Shown piece after piece: positions 56,691 through 64,000 of a DNA stretch of 64,000 nt. Source of the stretch: an uncultured Gemmatimonadales bacterium. GTDB taxonomy: Bacteria; Gemmatimonadota; Gemmatimonadetes; Longimicrobiales; Gaopeijiaceae. Each line of letters opens with the position of its first letter. Within the stretch, counting starts at the first letter, position 1. The stretch lies in NCBI GenBank assembly GCA_937919655.1, contig CALFPJ010000038.1:1-64000 (forward strand), read 5' to 3'. Below the pieces are notes generated by a model, which was not told where the DNA came from, made no database searches, and saw nothing but the letters and a program-made list of their open reading frames with translations. Both the position numbers and the translations under genes were made by a program.

Positions 56691-56861
56691 TTAGCTCCCT
56701 GGAAGTTTGGCGGAGTCGTCGGTGCGATTTTCCCAGCCGGGATCGTCGTGCTCGTTCACGACGGTCTCGGTCGCGGCGCGGATGTGGCGCTCAACGGATT
56801 CGCCTCGGAGTCCGGCGTAGAGGAACAGTGCCAACGCCCACCGAATGACCTGCTTCGCCAT
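56691..56861 (-). CDS. Small hypothetical protein upstream of osmC
   Basis: A 56-codon frame begins at 56861 (MAKQVIRWALALFLYAGLRG, then ESVERHIRAATETVVNEHDD) and ends PGWENRTDDSAKLPGS. It has one short hydrophobic segment and an acidic, helical C-terminal part. The stop lies 3 nt before the OsmC start, so the two genes would be cotranscribed and perhaps coupled. No family is recognised. The clean spacing and codon pattern support a real gene, but its size keeps confidence moderate. Confidence 0.5.
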   Translation of the reverse strand: MAKQVIRWALALFLYAGLRGESVERHIRAATETVVNEHDDPGWENRTDDSAKLPGS

Positions 56862-56939
56862 GACTCATTTCCGTCTCGTTGAATCGCTCCAACTTCTCCG
56901 GCCACCTGTCCCTTCAGCTTCGAGTGAAGTGGGTCCCGG

Positions 56940-57109
56940 CCCACATTTAACCTCGTTGACTTAAGATAATAGTAATATATGAATATATATATATTGAGAG
57001 GACAAGGAAGGCCGGTGGATGATCGTGCCGGCCCCCAGCGCCTCACCCACGGGTGTTGACATACCCTTAGACATATACATATTGCTATGTTCATATCCAA
57101 GGAATCCAA
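56940..57109 (+). promoter_or_regulatory. AT-rich control region with operator-like dyads upstream of arsR
   Basis: The region is strikingly AT-rich against a GC-rich background. A TTGACA at about 57056 makes a candidate -35 box; the -10 is not clear-cut (CATATT or TATTGC at 16-18 nt spacing). The candidate operator ACATA-TTGC-TATGT lies at 57077-57090, overlapping the likely -10 and within a larger ATATACATATTGCTATGTTC stretch. A related dyad, ACATA-N6-TATGT, lies at 57441-57456 and covers the tolC start codon. A repetitive ATATATATAT tract near 56985 may be an additional upstream element. Binding by the adjacent ArsR protein is inferred from position. Confidence 0.45.
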
Positions 57110-57412
57110 ATGACCCACCGCACCCAATCGTTGCCAACCCCGCTCGTGGACGACACCGCGAGAATTTTGAAGTGTCTCGGACACCCGCTTAGACTGCACA
57201 TCCTCGACTTCCTCGAACGTTCTGGCGAAGCAACGGTGAGTGAGATTCACGAGGCGCTGGATGTCGAACAGGCGATCGCCTCGCAGCACCTCATCAACAT
57301 GCGCGACAAGGGAATTCTGATTCGTCGCAAGGAAGGCGTGAACGTCTACTACGCCATTGGCGACGCGCGCGCACTCAAGGTCCTCTCCTGTGTCCGAGAG
57401 GCGGCATGCTGA
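57110..57412 (+). CDS. ArsR/SmtB family transcriptional regulator
   Basis: This 100-residue winged-helix protein has ILKCLGHPLRLHILDFLERS, a recognition region VSEIHEALDVEQAIASQHLI, NMRDKGILIRRKEGVNVYYA, and the C-terminal LSCVREAAC. This is the standard layout of ArsR repressors. Cysteines occur at residue 22 (ILKCLGHP) and near the end (SCVREAAC). They are not in the classical ELCVCDL metal site but could form a redox or persulfide-sensing pair, as in BigR/SqrR/YgaV-type members; that is inference. It heads a run of genes for RND efflux and lies just downstream of an AT-rich operator region. Confidence 0.9.
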   Translation: MTHRTQSLPTPLVDDTARILKCLGHPLRLHILDFLERSGEATVSEIHEALDVEQAIASQHLINMRDKGILIRRKEGVNVYYAIGDARALKVLSCVREAAC

Positions 57413-57452
57413 ATTTCGCGCCCTTTATTTTTGCCCCAACACATAGAGTTAT

Positions 57453-58811
57453 ATGTATAAATCTATTTATTTGATCCTCTGGATCCTGATCGCGATCGCG
57501 GTCCCTCAATCGCCTCTCGCGAGTCAGGAAACCCGCTCAATCACCCTGCAGGATGCCCTCGCGATCGCTGCGTCCAGCGGCCCCGGGGTGAGTGGCGCGG
57601 CGGCGCTAGCCGAGGCTGCCCGGCAGGGCCGTAGGAGAGAGGCGGCCGGGCTCCTTCCCGAGGTGGGGATCGAATTCGGCGCGATGCGCACGAGCGACCC
57701 CGTCGCGGCGTTTGGCAGTCGACTTCGCCAGGGTCGTTTCACCGCGCAGGACTTCGCACCAGAGCTCCTGAACGACCCGGCTGCTTTGACAGATTGGAGT
57801 GCGGCCCTGGGCCTGGCGTGGGCCCCTCTGGATGCTGCCCGGATGGCCGCCGTCGCTGCGGCCGACGCGACAGCGGACGCCGCAGCGCTCACAGCCGACT
57901 GGTCTGTTCGCTCAGCGTCGTTCCTGGCCGAGGTGCGCTTCATCGAGGCCGTCGGCGCTGAATCGCTACTCCATGCCGCTGACGCAGCGGTCAGCGCGGC
58001 CGAGGAGAACCTGTCCCTCGTCGGGCGGCGTGTGGAGGAAGGCCTGCTCGTGGAGGCGGACCGCCTGCGGGCGCAAGCAGCGGTGGAAACCGCCCGCGCA
58101 AGCAGAATCGACGCGGCACGCCTAGTAGAGGACACCCGCGGCCGACTCGGCCTCGCCCTCGGTTGGCCAGGGGGTGTGGTTCCGATCCCGCTGGACGACC
58201 CTGCTGCCGTCGGGTCCGCGTCGGGCCAGACCGAAGAGCTTGCCTCTCGGCTCGACATTCAGGCCTCAGGCCTGGCCGTCCAGGCTGCCGACGCGCGCCT
58301 GAAGCAGGCTCAACGGGCTCGCCTGCCGAATCTGTCGGGCTTCGCTCGCCTCGAAAGCCACGCTGCCGACCCCTTCTCCGGGACCCGAAACAACTGGACC
58401 GTGGGTGTTCAACTGCGGATGCCCGTGTTCACCGGTTTTGCGATCTCGGCCGCAGAACGCGCAGGGCGTGCCCACGCCGAGGCGGCGGCCGAAGCACACT
58501 CGGATCGACTCCGGGAGGCAGAGGCCACCGTGGCCGAAGCCCGCAGAGCCGTGGACGCGGCAACCGGCCAGACCAGAGCCAGCGACGCTGCCCATACCGC
58601 AGCACAGGAGGGCGCCCGTCTGGTTGGCCTGCGCTTCACAGAAGGCCTCGCAACGACGTCGGATCTGCTCGCGGCCGAGGCGAGCGCGGCATCGTCGGCG
58701 AGCGCGGCGCTTCGGGCCCAACTCGGGCGCCGACTTGCCATAGCAAGACTCAGCTATCTCACCGACGTCGCATCGACTACGAACGATCTCAAACAAGGCC
58801 CCCACCCATGA
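57453..58811 (+). CDS. TolC family outer-membrane efflux protein
   Basis: The ATG at 57453 gives 452 residues with a signal peptide (YLILWILIAIAVPQSPLASQ). The sequence is alanine-rich and helical with two internal repeats, as in TolC: SITLQDALAIAASSGPGVSG, ALAEAARQGRRREAAGLLPE and EESL-type helices in each half, with beta-strand segments such as NNWTVGVQLRMPVFTGFAIS. VEEGLLVEADRLRAQAAVET and FTEGLATTSDLLAAEASAAS are the matching repeat elements. It forms the outer-membrane channel of the efflux complex. Its stop overlaps the adaptor start by ATGA. Confidence 0.88.
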   Translation: MYKSIYLILWILIAIAVPQSPLASQETRSITLQDALAIAASSGPGVSGAAALAEAARQGRRREAAGLLPEVGIEFGAMRTSDPVAAFGSRLRQGRFTAQDFAPELLNDPAALTDWSAALGLAWAPLDAARMAAVAAADATADAAALTADWSVRSASFLAEVRFIEAVGAESLLHAADAAVSAAEENLSLVGRRVEEGLLVEADRLRAQAAVETARASRIDAARLVEDTRGRLGLALGWPGGVVPIPLDDPAAVGSASGQTEELASRLDIQASGLAVQAADARLKQAQRARLPNLSGFARLESHAADPFSGTRNNWTVGVQLRMPVFTGFAISAAERAGRAHAEAAAEAHSDRLREAEATVAEARRAVDAATGQTRASDAAHTAAQEGARLVGLRFTEGLATTSDLLAAEASAASSASAALRAQLGRRLAIARLSYLTDVASTTNDLKQGPHP

Positions 58812-59881
58812 AACGCGCAGCCATAGTAGGTCTCATCTTCCTGGGCGCGGCCTGCGGTTCTGAGGAGCCCGGCCGGATCCCGACGCGGCACGACCCGGTG
58901 GACGTGGTCGTCTCCGCCGCACAGCAGTCCTCAAGAATGGAGGCCTTCCCCGCCACGGTAATCTCGGACCGCACTGCGGAGATCGCGACGCGGATGAGTG
59001 GCGCTGTTGAACGCGTTCATGTCGATGTGGGTTCGTTCGTGCACGCCGGTGACCCGCTCATCACGCTAGACAACGCCGACATCTCAGCCAGGGTCTCCGC
59101 CGCTCAGGCAGGGCTTGAGCTGTCAGAGCGTTCCTTTGGCCGGCTGAACAATCTGGCCGCAGACGGCGCAGCCTCCGCGAGCGAACTCGACATCGCGACA
59201 GCAGCCCTGGCTTCAGCGCGCGCCATGTCCGCAGAGGCGCAGGCTCAGATGGCCTACGCGGTGGTGCGCGCTCCGTTCGACGGCGTCATCACCCTACGCT
59301 CCGTGGACCCCGGCGACCTCGCGAGCCCCGGTGCCCCCTTACTCACCATGATGGCTCCGGGTGCGCTCAAGGTCGTCTTGGATCTCCCCTCCGGGCGGAC
59401 CGGAGTTCTGACCGTGGGCGACATCGTCAAGGTCGAAGTGTCCAACGTGGATTCGCCGCTTCCTGCACGGGTCACCCGTATTGGCCCCGCGCTGGGCCTT
59501 CGCAGCAGAACGTTCCGGGTGGAAGCTCAACTGGATCCGACAGTCACCCCGATGGTGCCGGGATCCTTCGTCAGGGTGACGATCCCGGGCGCCGGCTCTG
59601 GATCGACGTGGATCCCCGAGGACGCCGTCATCACCCGAGGTCAATTGAGCGGCGTGATGGTGGTAGAGGCCGGGACGCTTCGACTCCGATGGGTCCGACT
59701 GGGGCAACATGGACACGGAGCTGTGGAAGTCCTCGCGGGACTGCGACAGGGAATCGCCGTGATCCGAAGCCCCTCCAATCGTCTCGAGGACGGGATGCCT
59801 GTCGGCCAAACGACGCTCGAGGCGTGGGCGGCAACGAGCGCACCCATGACGACCGCAGATGGCGAAGGCGGCCAGGCATGA
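58808..59881 (+). CDS. RND efflux periplasmic adaptor subunit
   Basis: The ATG at 58808 gives 357 residues with a lipoprotein signal (MKRAAIVGLIFLGAACGSEE, lipobox GAAC). The membrane-fusion layout is clear: beta-barrel part VVVSAAQQSSRMEAFPATVI, the lipoyl half-motif RVHVDVGSFVHAGDPLITLD, an alpha-helical hairpin (about 85-135) with AQAGLELSERSFGRLNNLAA, and the return lipoyl motif YAVVRAPFDGVITLRSVDPG. The C-terminal domains include VVLDLPSGRTGVLTVGDIVK and EDAVITRGQLSGVMVV. It bridges the pump and TolC. Both ends overlap neighbours by 4 nt (ATGA), showing strong translational coupling. Confidence 0.92.
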   Translation: MKRAAIVGLIFLGAACGSEEPGRIPTRHDPVDVVVSAAQQSSRMEAFPATVISDRTAEIATRMSGAVERVHVDVGSFVHAGDPLITLDNADISARVSAAQAGLELSERSFGRLNNLAADGAASASELDIATAALASARAMSAEAQAQMAYAVVRAPFDGVITLRSVDPGDLASPGAPLLTMMAPGALKVVLDLPSGRTGVLTVGDIVKVEVSNVDSPLPARVTRIGPALGLRSRTFRVEAQLDPTVTPMVPGSFVRVTIPGAGSGSTWIPEDAVITRGQLSGVMVVEAGTLRLRWVRLGQHGHGAVEVLAGLRQGIAVIRSPSNRLEDGMPVGQTTLEAWAATSAPMTTADGEGGQA

Positions 59882-62800
59882 AGCAGAATATCGCAGGCCG
59901 CCTCGCCGGCGCCTTTCTCGAATCGAAGCTGACCCCGCTCCTCATGGCAGCCTCGCTCGGTGTCGGCGCTTGGTCCGTAACGACGATGCCATCCGAGGAA
60001 GAACCCCAGATCATCGTGCCGCTCGCGGACCTCTTCGTACCGCTTCCCGGCGCGTCCCCACAGGAGGTAGAAAACCGAGTCCTCATTCCTCTCGAGAATG
60101 TGCTGAGCGGGATCGAGGGGGTCGAGTACGTATACAGCCACGCCGAACAGGGCTTCGGACTGGTTACGGTCCGTTATGAGGTGGGGCGAGACATGGAGGA
60201 GAGTCTCGTCCAGTTGCACAGCGCCCTACTGAAGAACGCCGACCGGATGCCCGCAGGGCTGGGCTTCCCCCTCGTGAAGACCGTGACGATCGACGACGTG
60301 CCTTTCTTCACGGCCACGCTCCGGGGGCCTGACCCCGCAGCGCTCAGAGCGATTGCAGACGAGGCGCGTGTGGCGCTTGAGGCGGTGCCCGAGGTGCGCG
60401 ACGTCCAGGTCGTCGGTGGCTACCCGCGGGAGATACGCGTCGAACTCGATCCCGAGCGCCTCGCGGCCTACGGGATAGACCCGCTGACGGTGGCCGAACG
60501 GCTACGCCTGGAAAACACCCAAGCTGATGTGGGCGCGTTCACTCAGGACAACCGCGTCGTACGCGTGACTGCCGGGACGTTCCTGGCCAATGCGGCTGAT
60601 GTCGGGAACGTGGTCCTGGCGGTCCGGGACGGAGCGCTGATCCAGGTTCATGACGTAGCACGTGTGATCGACGGCTCGACTGAAATCACTCAGTACACCT
60701 TCCATACCGACCGGACGAGCGCCTGGACCCCAATGGTGGCCCTCGCCGTCTCCAAGCGTCTCGGTGCAGACGCCACGGCACTCGGTCAGGCGCTTGAGGC
60801 AAGGCTCGAGGAGTCCCAGGGACGGCTCATCCCGAACGATGTCACCCTGGCAATCTCCCGCAACTACGGAGAGACCGCTCGTGATAAGGTGGTGACGCTT
60901 CAAGAGCATCTGGTCATGGCCGTCCTCGCCGTCGGCCTCGTCATCCTCCTCACGATGGGCTGGAGAAGTGCGCTCGTGGTGATGATGGCTGTACCGATCA
61001 CCTTCGCGCTGACGCTCTTCGTATATCAGATCTTCGGCTACACGCTCAACCGCGTCACGCTGTTCGCATTGATCTTCGTGACCGGCATTGTCATCGATGA
61101 CTCGATTATCGTCGCCGAGAACATGGAGCGTCACTTCTCCATGCGTGACCGCCCGCTGCGCGCGGCGGCTCGAGCCGCTGTGGACGAAGTCGGGAACCCG
61201 ACGATTCTGGCAACATTGACGGTGATCGCCGCCGTCCTGCCGATGCTCTTCGTGCGCGGCCTCATGGGGCCGTACATGAGTCCCATGCCAGTCGGCGCGA
61301 CCGTGGCAATGCTCTTCAGTCTTGGCGTCGCGCTCACGATAACGCCCTGGCTGGCGTTCAAGCTGCTCGGACGCGCGCACGAGTCATCCGAGGCTCCCGC
61401 GTACGTGCTGGAGCAGACCAGGACGTATCGGTTCTATGCGGCCATCATGCGGCCACTTCTGGCGAGCCCGGCGGCCATGTGGGGGGCACTCGGCGTTGTG
61501 CTCGTCCTCCTTTTCGCCTCTGGGAGCACGTTCTTCACGCGCTCAGTGTCGGTGAAGATGCTCCCTTTCGACGACAAGAACGAAATCCAAGTCATCGTGG
61601 ACATGCCTGAAGGCACCGCCCTCGAAACGACGGTGGCCCTGGCGAGCGACATCGGGCGAGCGCTCGTGGCGGTCGACGAGGTCGCAGATATCCAGCTTTA
61701 TGCCGGCGTCGCAGCACCGGTCAACTTCAACGGGATGATCCGGCACTACTACCTGCGTAGAGGCCCCAACATCGCGGATCTTCAGATCAACCTTGTGGAC
61801 AAGGGGGAGCGTGACGCTCAGAGCCACGAAGTGGCCATAGCCCTCCGCCAGATCGTGCAGGACATCGTGGCCGCGTCCGGTACCGGGGCAAACGCCAAAG
61901 TCGTGGAAGTCCCGCCCGGCCCTCCCGTGATGTCGACGCTCGTAGCCGAAATCTACGGAGACGACCGGTCCGAACGGGAACGGGTCGCGCAGGAAGTCAT
62001 GAAGTCCTTCGAGGCGCACCCCTCAGTGGTGGATGTCGATTGGTCGCTCTCCGCCCCACAGGAAGAAGTCAGACTGGAGGTGGACACGGAGAAGGCCGCG
62101 CTCTCGGGGGTCTCCAAAGAGCACGTCGTCGGGGCCCTTGCCCTGGCGCTGTCCGGGCAGGTCGTGTCGCAGTTGGCGGCCCCCGCCGCCCGCACACCGG
62201 TCCCGCTGCGCGTGACGTTGTCGGAGGGAGATCGCTCCGGGCCAGCTCGCCTCGGCCGACTTCATGTGATGTCCAACACGGGAGAAATGATTCCGAGCAG
62301 TGAACTCCTGGAAGTACGCACGACGACCCGGGCTCAAGTCGTAGATCGTAAGAACGGCAAGCCGGTCGTCTACGTCATGGCCGAGGTCGCCGGTGACGAA
62401 GAAAGCCCCGTGTACGCGATTCTCGATCTCGAAAAAGAGCTCGACATTATCGAGGTAGGCGAAGGCGAGCCGCTGGGTCGCCTCTTCGCCCGCCAACCGC
62501 AGGTCACTGAGCGACCGGTACTCAAGTGGGATGGCGAGTGGCAGATCACCTACGAGGTGTTCCGGGACCTTGGAATCGCTTTTGCCGGAGCCCTGTTGCT
62601 GATGTACGTCCTGATCGTGGCCTGGTTCGGGTCGTTCACCACGCCTCTGGTCATGATGGCGGCGATCCCATTGACGCTGATCGGCATCGCTCCGGGCCAC
62701 ATGATTTTTGGCGCCTTCTTCACGGCGACCTCCATGATCGGGATGATCGCGCTGGCCGGAATCATGGTCCGCAATGGAATCCTTCTCATCGACTACCTGG

Positions 62801-63096
62801 AGGCTCGCCTTCATGCTGGCGTCGATCTCAGCGACGCGATCGTGGAGGCTGGGGCAGTACGTGCCCGCCCGATCGCCTTGACGGCCGGCACGGTCGTCAT
62901 CGGCGCGGTGGTCATCCTCTTCGATCCTATCTTCCAAGGCCTCGCGGTGGCTCTGATTGCAGGCGCGCTCGCGTCCACCGTGCTCACGCTCGTAGTCGTG
63001 CCGGGCATCTATTTCCTGATGAAACGTGAGCGCCCACACGTCCCCACACCCCAGCCCGGCGCGCCGATCGGCGCGATAGAGGAGAACACCCCATGA
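59878..63096 (+). CDS. RND family efflux pump, inner-membrane permease
   Basis: The 1072-residue permease (ATG 59878) has the usual two halves with 12 helices and two large periplasmic loops. It starts MKQNIAGRLAGAFLESKLTP and includes LFVPLPGASPQEVENRVLIP with PGASP-type porter residues. The helix 4 proton-relay motif VIDDSIIVAENMER places two aspartates at residues 407-408. The second half has GMIALAGIMVRNGILLIDYL and a helix 12-type VLTLVVVPGIYFLM ending. Charge pairs within the membrane are complete, so the pump is probably active. It resembles heavy-metal or hydrophobe RND pumps, but the substrate is unclear. Its stop overlaps the start of the next gene by ATGA. Confidence 0.95.
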   Translation: MKQNIAGRLAGAFLESKLTPLLMAASLGVGAWSVTTMPSEEEPQIIVPLADLFVPLPGASPQEVENRVLIPLENVLSGIEGVEYVYSHAEQGFGLVTVRYEVGRDMEESLVQLHSALLKNADRMPAGLGFPLVKTVTIDDVPFFTATLRGPDPAALRAIADEARVALEAVPEVRDVQVVGGYPREIRVELDPERLAAYGIDPLTVAERLRLENTQADVGAFTQDNRVVRVTAGTFLANAADVGNVVLAVRDGALIQVHDVARVIDGSTEITQYTFHTDRTSAWTPMVALAVSKRLGADATALGQALEARLEESQGRLIPNDVTLAISRNYGETARDKVVTLQEHLVMAVLAVGLVILLTMGWRSALVVMMAVPITFALTLFVYQIFGYTLNRVTLFALIFVTGIVIDDSIIVAENMERHFSMRDRPLRAAARAAVDEVGNPTILATLTVIAAVLPMLFVRGLMGPYMSPMPVGATVAMLFSLGVALTITPWLAFKLLGRAHESSEAPAYVLEQTRTYRFYAAIMRPLLASPAAMWGALGVVLVLLFASGSTFFTRSVSVKMLPFDDKNEIQVIVDMPEGTALETTVALASDIGRALVAVDEVADIQLYAGVAAPVNFNGMIRHYYLRRGPNIADLQINLVDKGERDAQSHEVAIALRQIVQDIVAASGTGANAKVVEVPPGPPVMSTLVAEIYGDDRSERERVAQEVMKSFEAHPSVVDVDWSLSAPQEEVRLEVDTEKAALSGVSKEHVVGALALALSGQVVSQLAAPAARTPVPLRVTLSEGDRSGPARLGRLHVMSNTGEMIPSSELLEVRTTTRAQVVDRKNGKPVVYVMAEVAGDEESPVYAILDLEKELDIIEVGEGEPLGRLFARQPQVTERPVLKWDGEWQITYEVFRDLGIAFAGALLLMYVLIVAWFGSFTTPLVMMAAIPLTLIGIAPGHMIFGAFFTATSMIGMIALAGIMVRNGILLIDYLEARLHAGVDLSDAIVEAGAVRARPIALTAGTVVIGAVVILFDPIFQGLAVALIAGALASTVLTLVVVPGIYFLMKRERPHVPTPQPGAPIGAIEENTP

Positions 63097-63410
63097 AGCT
63101 CGTATTCCTGATGTATTTGGAAGAGGATGATGCGGCGCTGCAGGACATGCTCCGCAGCCAGAAGGTCACCACGTGGAGTCGGGTTACGCTCGAGGGTCAT
63201 GCCACAGGGACACTCGGGTGGTACGGGGACGTAGCACCCTACCCGTCACGAATGGTGTTTTCCGTCATGCCCGCGCCCCAGGCCGAACAGCTGATGGAGG
63301 CTGTCGCGAACTGTACCTCGTGCCAGGACAAGGCTCATCCCCTGAGAGCGCTCCAAGTGGACGTGGAGCGTGCAGTGAGCTCCGGCTCCGCACCGTTTTT
63401 CGCCGCCTGA
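63093..63410 (+). CDS. PII-like small protein with CxxC motif in an RND operon
   Basis: The 105-residue protein has a ferredoxin-like pattern of PII-type size: MKLVFLMYLEEDDAALQDML, VTTWSRVTLEGHATGTLGWY, MVFSVMPAPQAEQLMEAVAN and LRALQVDVERAVSSG. It carries CTSC, a C-x-x-C motif, within NCTSCQDKAHPLRALQ. Small PII-like or DUF3240-type proteins are sometimes encoded beside RND metal pumps, where they could sense or bind the pump's substrate. That role is inferred here. The start overlaps the pump stop (ATGA). The thiol pair and the position suggest metal or redox sensing. Confidence 0.65.
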   Translation: MKLVFLMYLEEDDAALQDMLRSQKVTTWSRVTLEGHATGTLGWYGDVAPYPSRMVFSVMPAPQAEQLMEAVANCTSCQDKAHPLRALQVDVERAVSSGSAPFFAA

Positions 63411-63427
63411 TCCTCCCGGACTTTTGT

Positions 63428-63465
63428 CGAACACCCAACTCGAACACCAAACTCGAACACCAAAA
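63428..63465 (+). repeat. Tandem 13-nt repeat in the gap between the last two operon genes
   Basis: The unit CGAACACC(C/A)AACT occurs nearly three times in a row (63428-63440, 63441-63453, 63454-63465). It lies in the 69-nt gap before the DUF2892 gene and runs into AAAAAGGA, the probable ribosome site. It may have arisen by slippage; it is too short and too few in number for a CRISPR array. Confidence 0.6.
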
Positions 63466-63479
63466 AGGACACACGCGTT

Positions 63480-63665
63480 ATGACAATCGAACGGAATATT
63501 CGAATGATCGCCGGCAGCTTCATTCTCCTATCCCTGGCCGCAGGCGTTTGGCTGAGCCCCTGGTGGCTCCTCTTCACGGCCTTTGTAGGCGCGAACCTGC
63601 TGCAGTCGTCGATCACCAAATGGTGTCTCATGGAAGACATCCTGCGGGCGATTGAGAAGCGGTGA
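63480..63665 (+). CDS. DUF2892 (YgaP-like transmembrane) protein
   Basis: The 61-residue protein starts MTIERNIRMIAGSFILLSLA, continues AGVWLSPWWLLFTAFVGANL and ends LQSSITKWCLMEDILRAIEK R. This is the two-helix DUF2892 domain, with the conserved N-terminal ERNIRMIAG and a late cysteine in a KWC motif. The domain forms the membrane part of YgaP-like rhodanese proteins and is often linked to sulfur transfer. Here it stands alone, 69 nt after the PII-like gene, as the last recognisable member of the operon. It suggests a link of the efflux unit to sulfur or cyanide chemistry. Confidence 0.85.
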   Translation: MTIERNIRMIAGSFILLSLAAGVWLSPWWLLFTAFVGANLLQSSITKWCLMEDILRAIEKR

Positions 63666-63774
63666 ACTGCGCGCAGCGTTGCCACGGGTCCAGTTAGCGG
63701 CCCCACTTCCCATCCTCGCGCATCACATAGAGACTAAGGGCCACGCACCAGTTCGAACTACAACCCCACCAGTC

Positions 63775-64000
63775 ATGACCAAAGCCCAGATTCTCAGCGC
63801 GCTCGGCATCGAAAACACCAACCCGGGCGGCTTCGACGGCCGTTGGGTCGGCTCGGGCCCAAACCTCGACATTCGTTCCCCCATCGACGGGGAACGGATC
63901 GCGAGCGTGACTCAGGTCACAGAGGCCGAATACGATGCCATCGTGGATCGAGCGCAGGCAGCCTTCCTCGAGTGGCGCAAAGTGCCGGCCCCCAAGCGCG
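63775..64000 (+). CDS. Aldehyde dehydrogenase, N-terminal part (ALDH7-like), cut by window end
   Basis: The ATG at 63775 begins MTKAQILSALGIENTNPGGF, then DGRWVGSGPNLDIRSPIDGE, RIASVTQVTEAEYDAIVDRA and AFLEWRKVPAPKR, reading to the window edge. This matches the N-terminus of ALDH7-type dehydrogenases (alpha-aminoadipic semialdehyde / piperideine-6-carboxylate dehydrogenase), which act in lysine degradation. Catalytic Cys and Glu lie beyond the window. The 109 nt between this gene and the DUF2892 gene show no terminator that is clearly visible. Confidence 0.85.
   Translation, partial: MTKAQILSALGIENTNPGGFDGRWVGSGPNLDIRSPIDGERIASVTQVTEAEYDAIVDRAQAAFLEWRKVPAPKR

Noticed and set aside
63428..63465. 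CRISPR-like repeat array
   Set aside because: Units are 13 nt, contiguous without spacers, and number fewer than three.

Overview
The window looks like a chromosomal segment of an uncultivated or little-studied GC-rich bacterium, most likely Gemmatimonadota. This is inferred from gene content: secreted peptidases, TolB-type beta-propellers fused to metal-dependent hydrolases, ADOP-type (FtsX/MacB-like) permeases next to PadR regulators, a CBM9-like/DUF5916 outer-membrane protein, an Oar-like TonB-dependent receptor, and creatininase and DUF2911 families. No rRNA or other taxonomic marker is present apart from dnaE and one tRNA-Ile.

Layout. 1-920 (minus): PadR regulator, a truncated ADOP permease and a TfoX-domain gene. 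1228-2151: a cysteine-synthase-like gene. 2174-25541: mostly secreted catabolic enzymes (M14 peptidase, propeller-CehA hydrolase, S9 peptidase, propeller-amidohydrolase, CBM9/DUF5916 protein, M24 peptidase, beta-lactamase-like serine hydrolase, amidase), broken up by pseudogenes (ADOP permease with an amber codon, ABC ATPase fragment, lipase-like gene). 25543-26622: a broken S9 gene abutting an IS481-like integrase remnant, two terminators and tRNA-Ile(GAT). 26761-30232: an APC permease with universal-stress domains and an MFS transporter. 30284-35188: decayed genes (TolC, phosphatase-like, M15-like) with intact creatininase, VOC and hypothetical genes. 35222-44802: serine hydrolase, Tat-exported M24 peptidase, small secreted proteins, a DUF2911 pseudogene, YigZ, rhomboid protease and a second M14 peptidase. 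44977-56861: poly-aspartate protein, M3 oligopeptidase, DUF4837 lipoprotein, TonB receptor, dnaE and OsmC. 57050-63665: an ArsR-controlled RND efflux operon that also encodes a PII-like CxxC protein and a DUF2892 membrane protein. 63775 onward: start of an aldehyde dehydrogenase.

Functional picture. Many of the intact genes fit one lifestyle: degradation of peptides and amides in the periplasm or outside the cell (M14 x2, M24 x2, S9, amidase, beta-lactamase-fold hydrolases), then uptake by an APC permease and cytoplasmic trimming (M3).

Two features stand out. About a dozen loci carry nonsense codons, frameshifts or truncations. A family of short, transposase-less repeats with inverted ends (copies at 7340, 15965, 30284 and 34294) lies next to several of them. 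The most system-like unit is the tightly overlapping arsR / tolC / adaptor / RND / PII-like / DUF2892 cluster at the right end. Its AT-rich control region carries matching ACATA-TATGT dyads in front of arsR and over the start of tolC.
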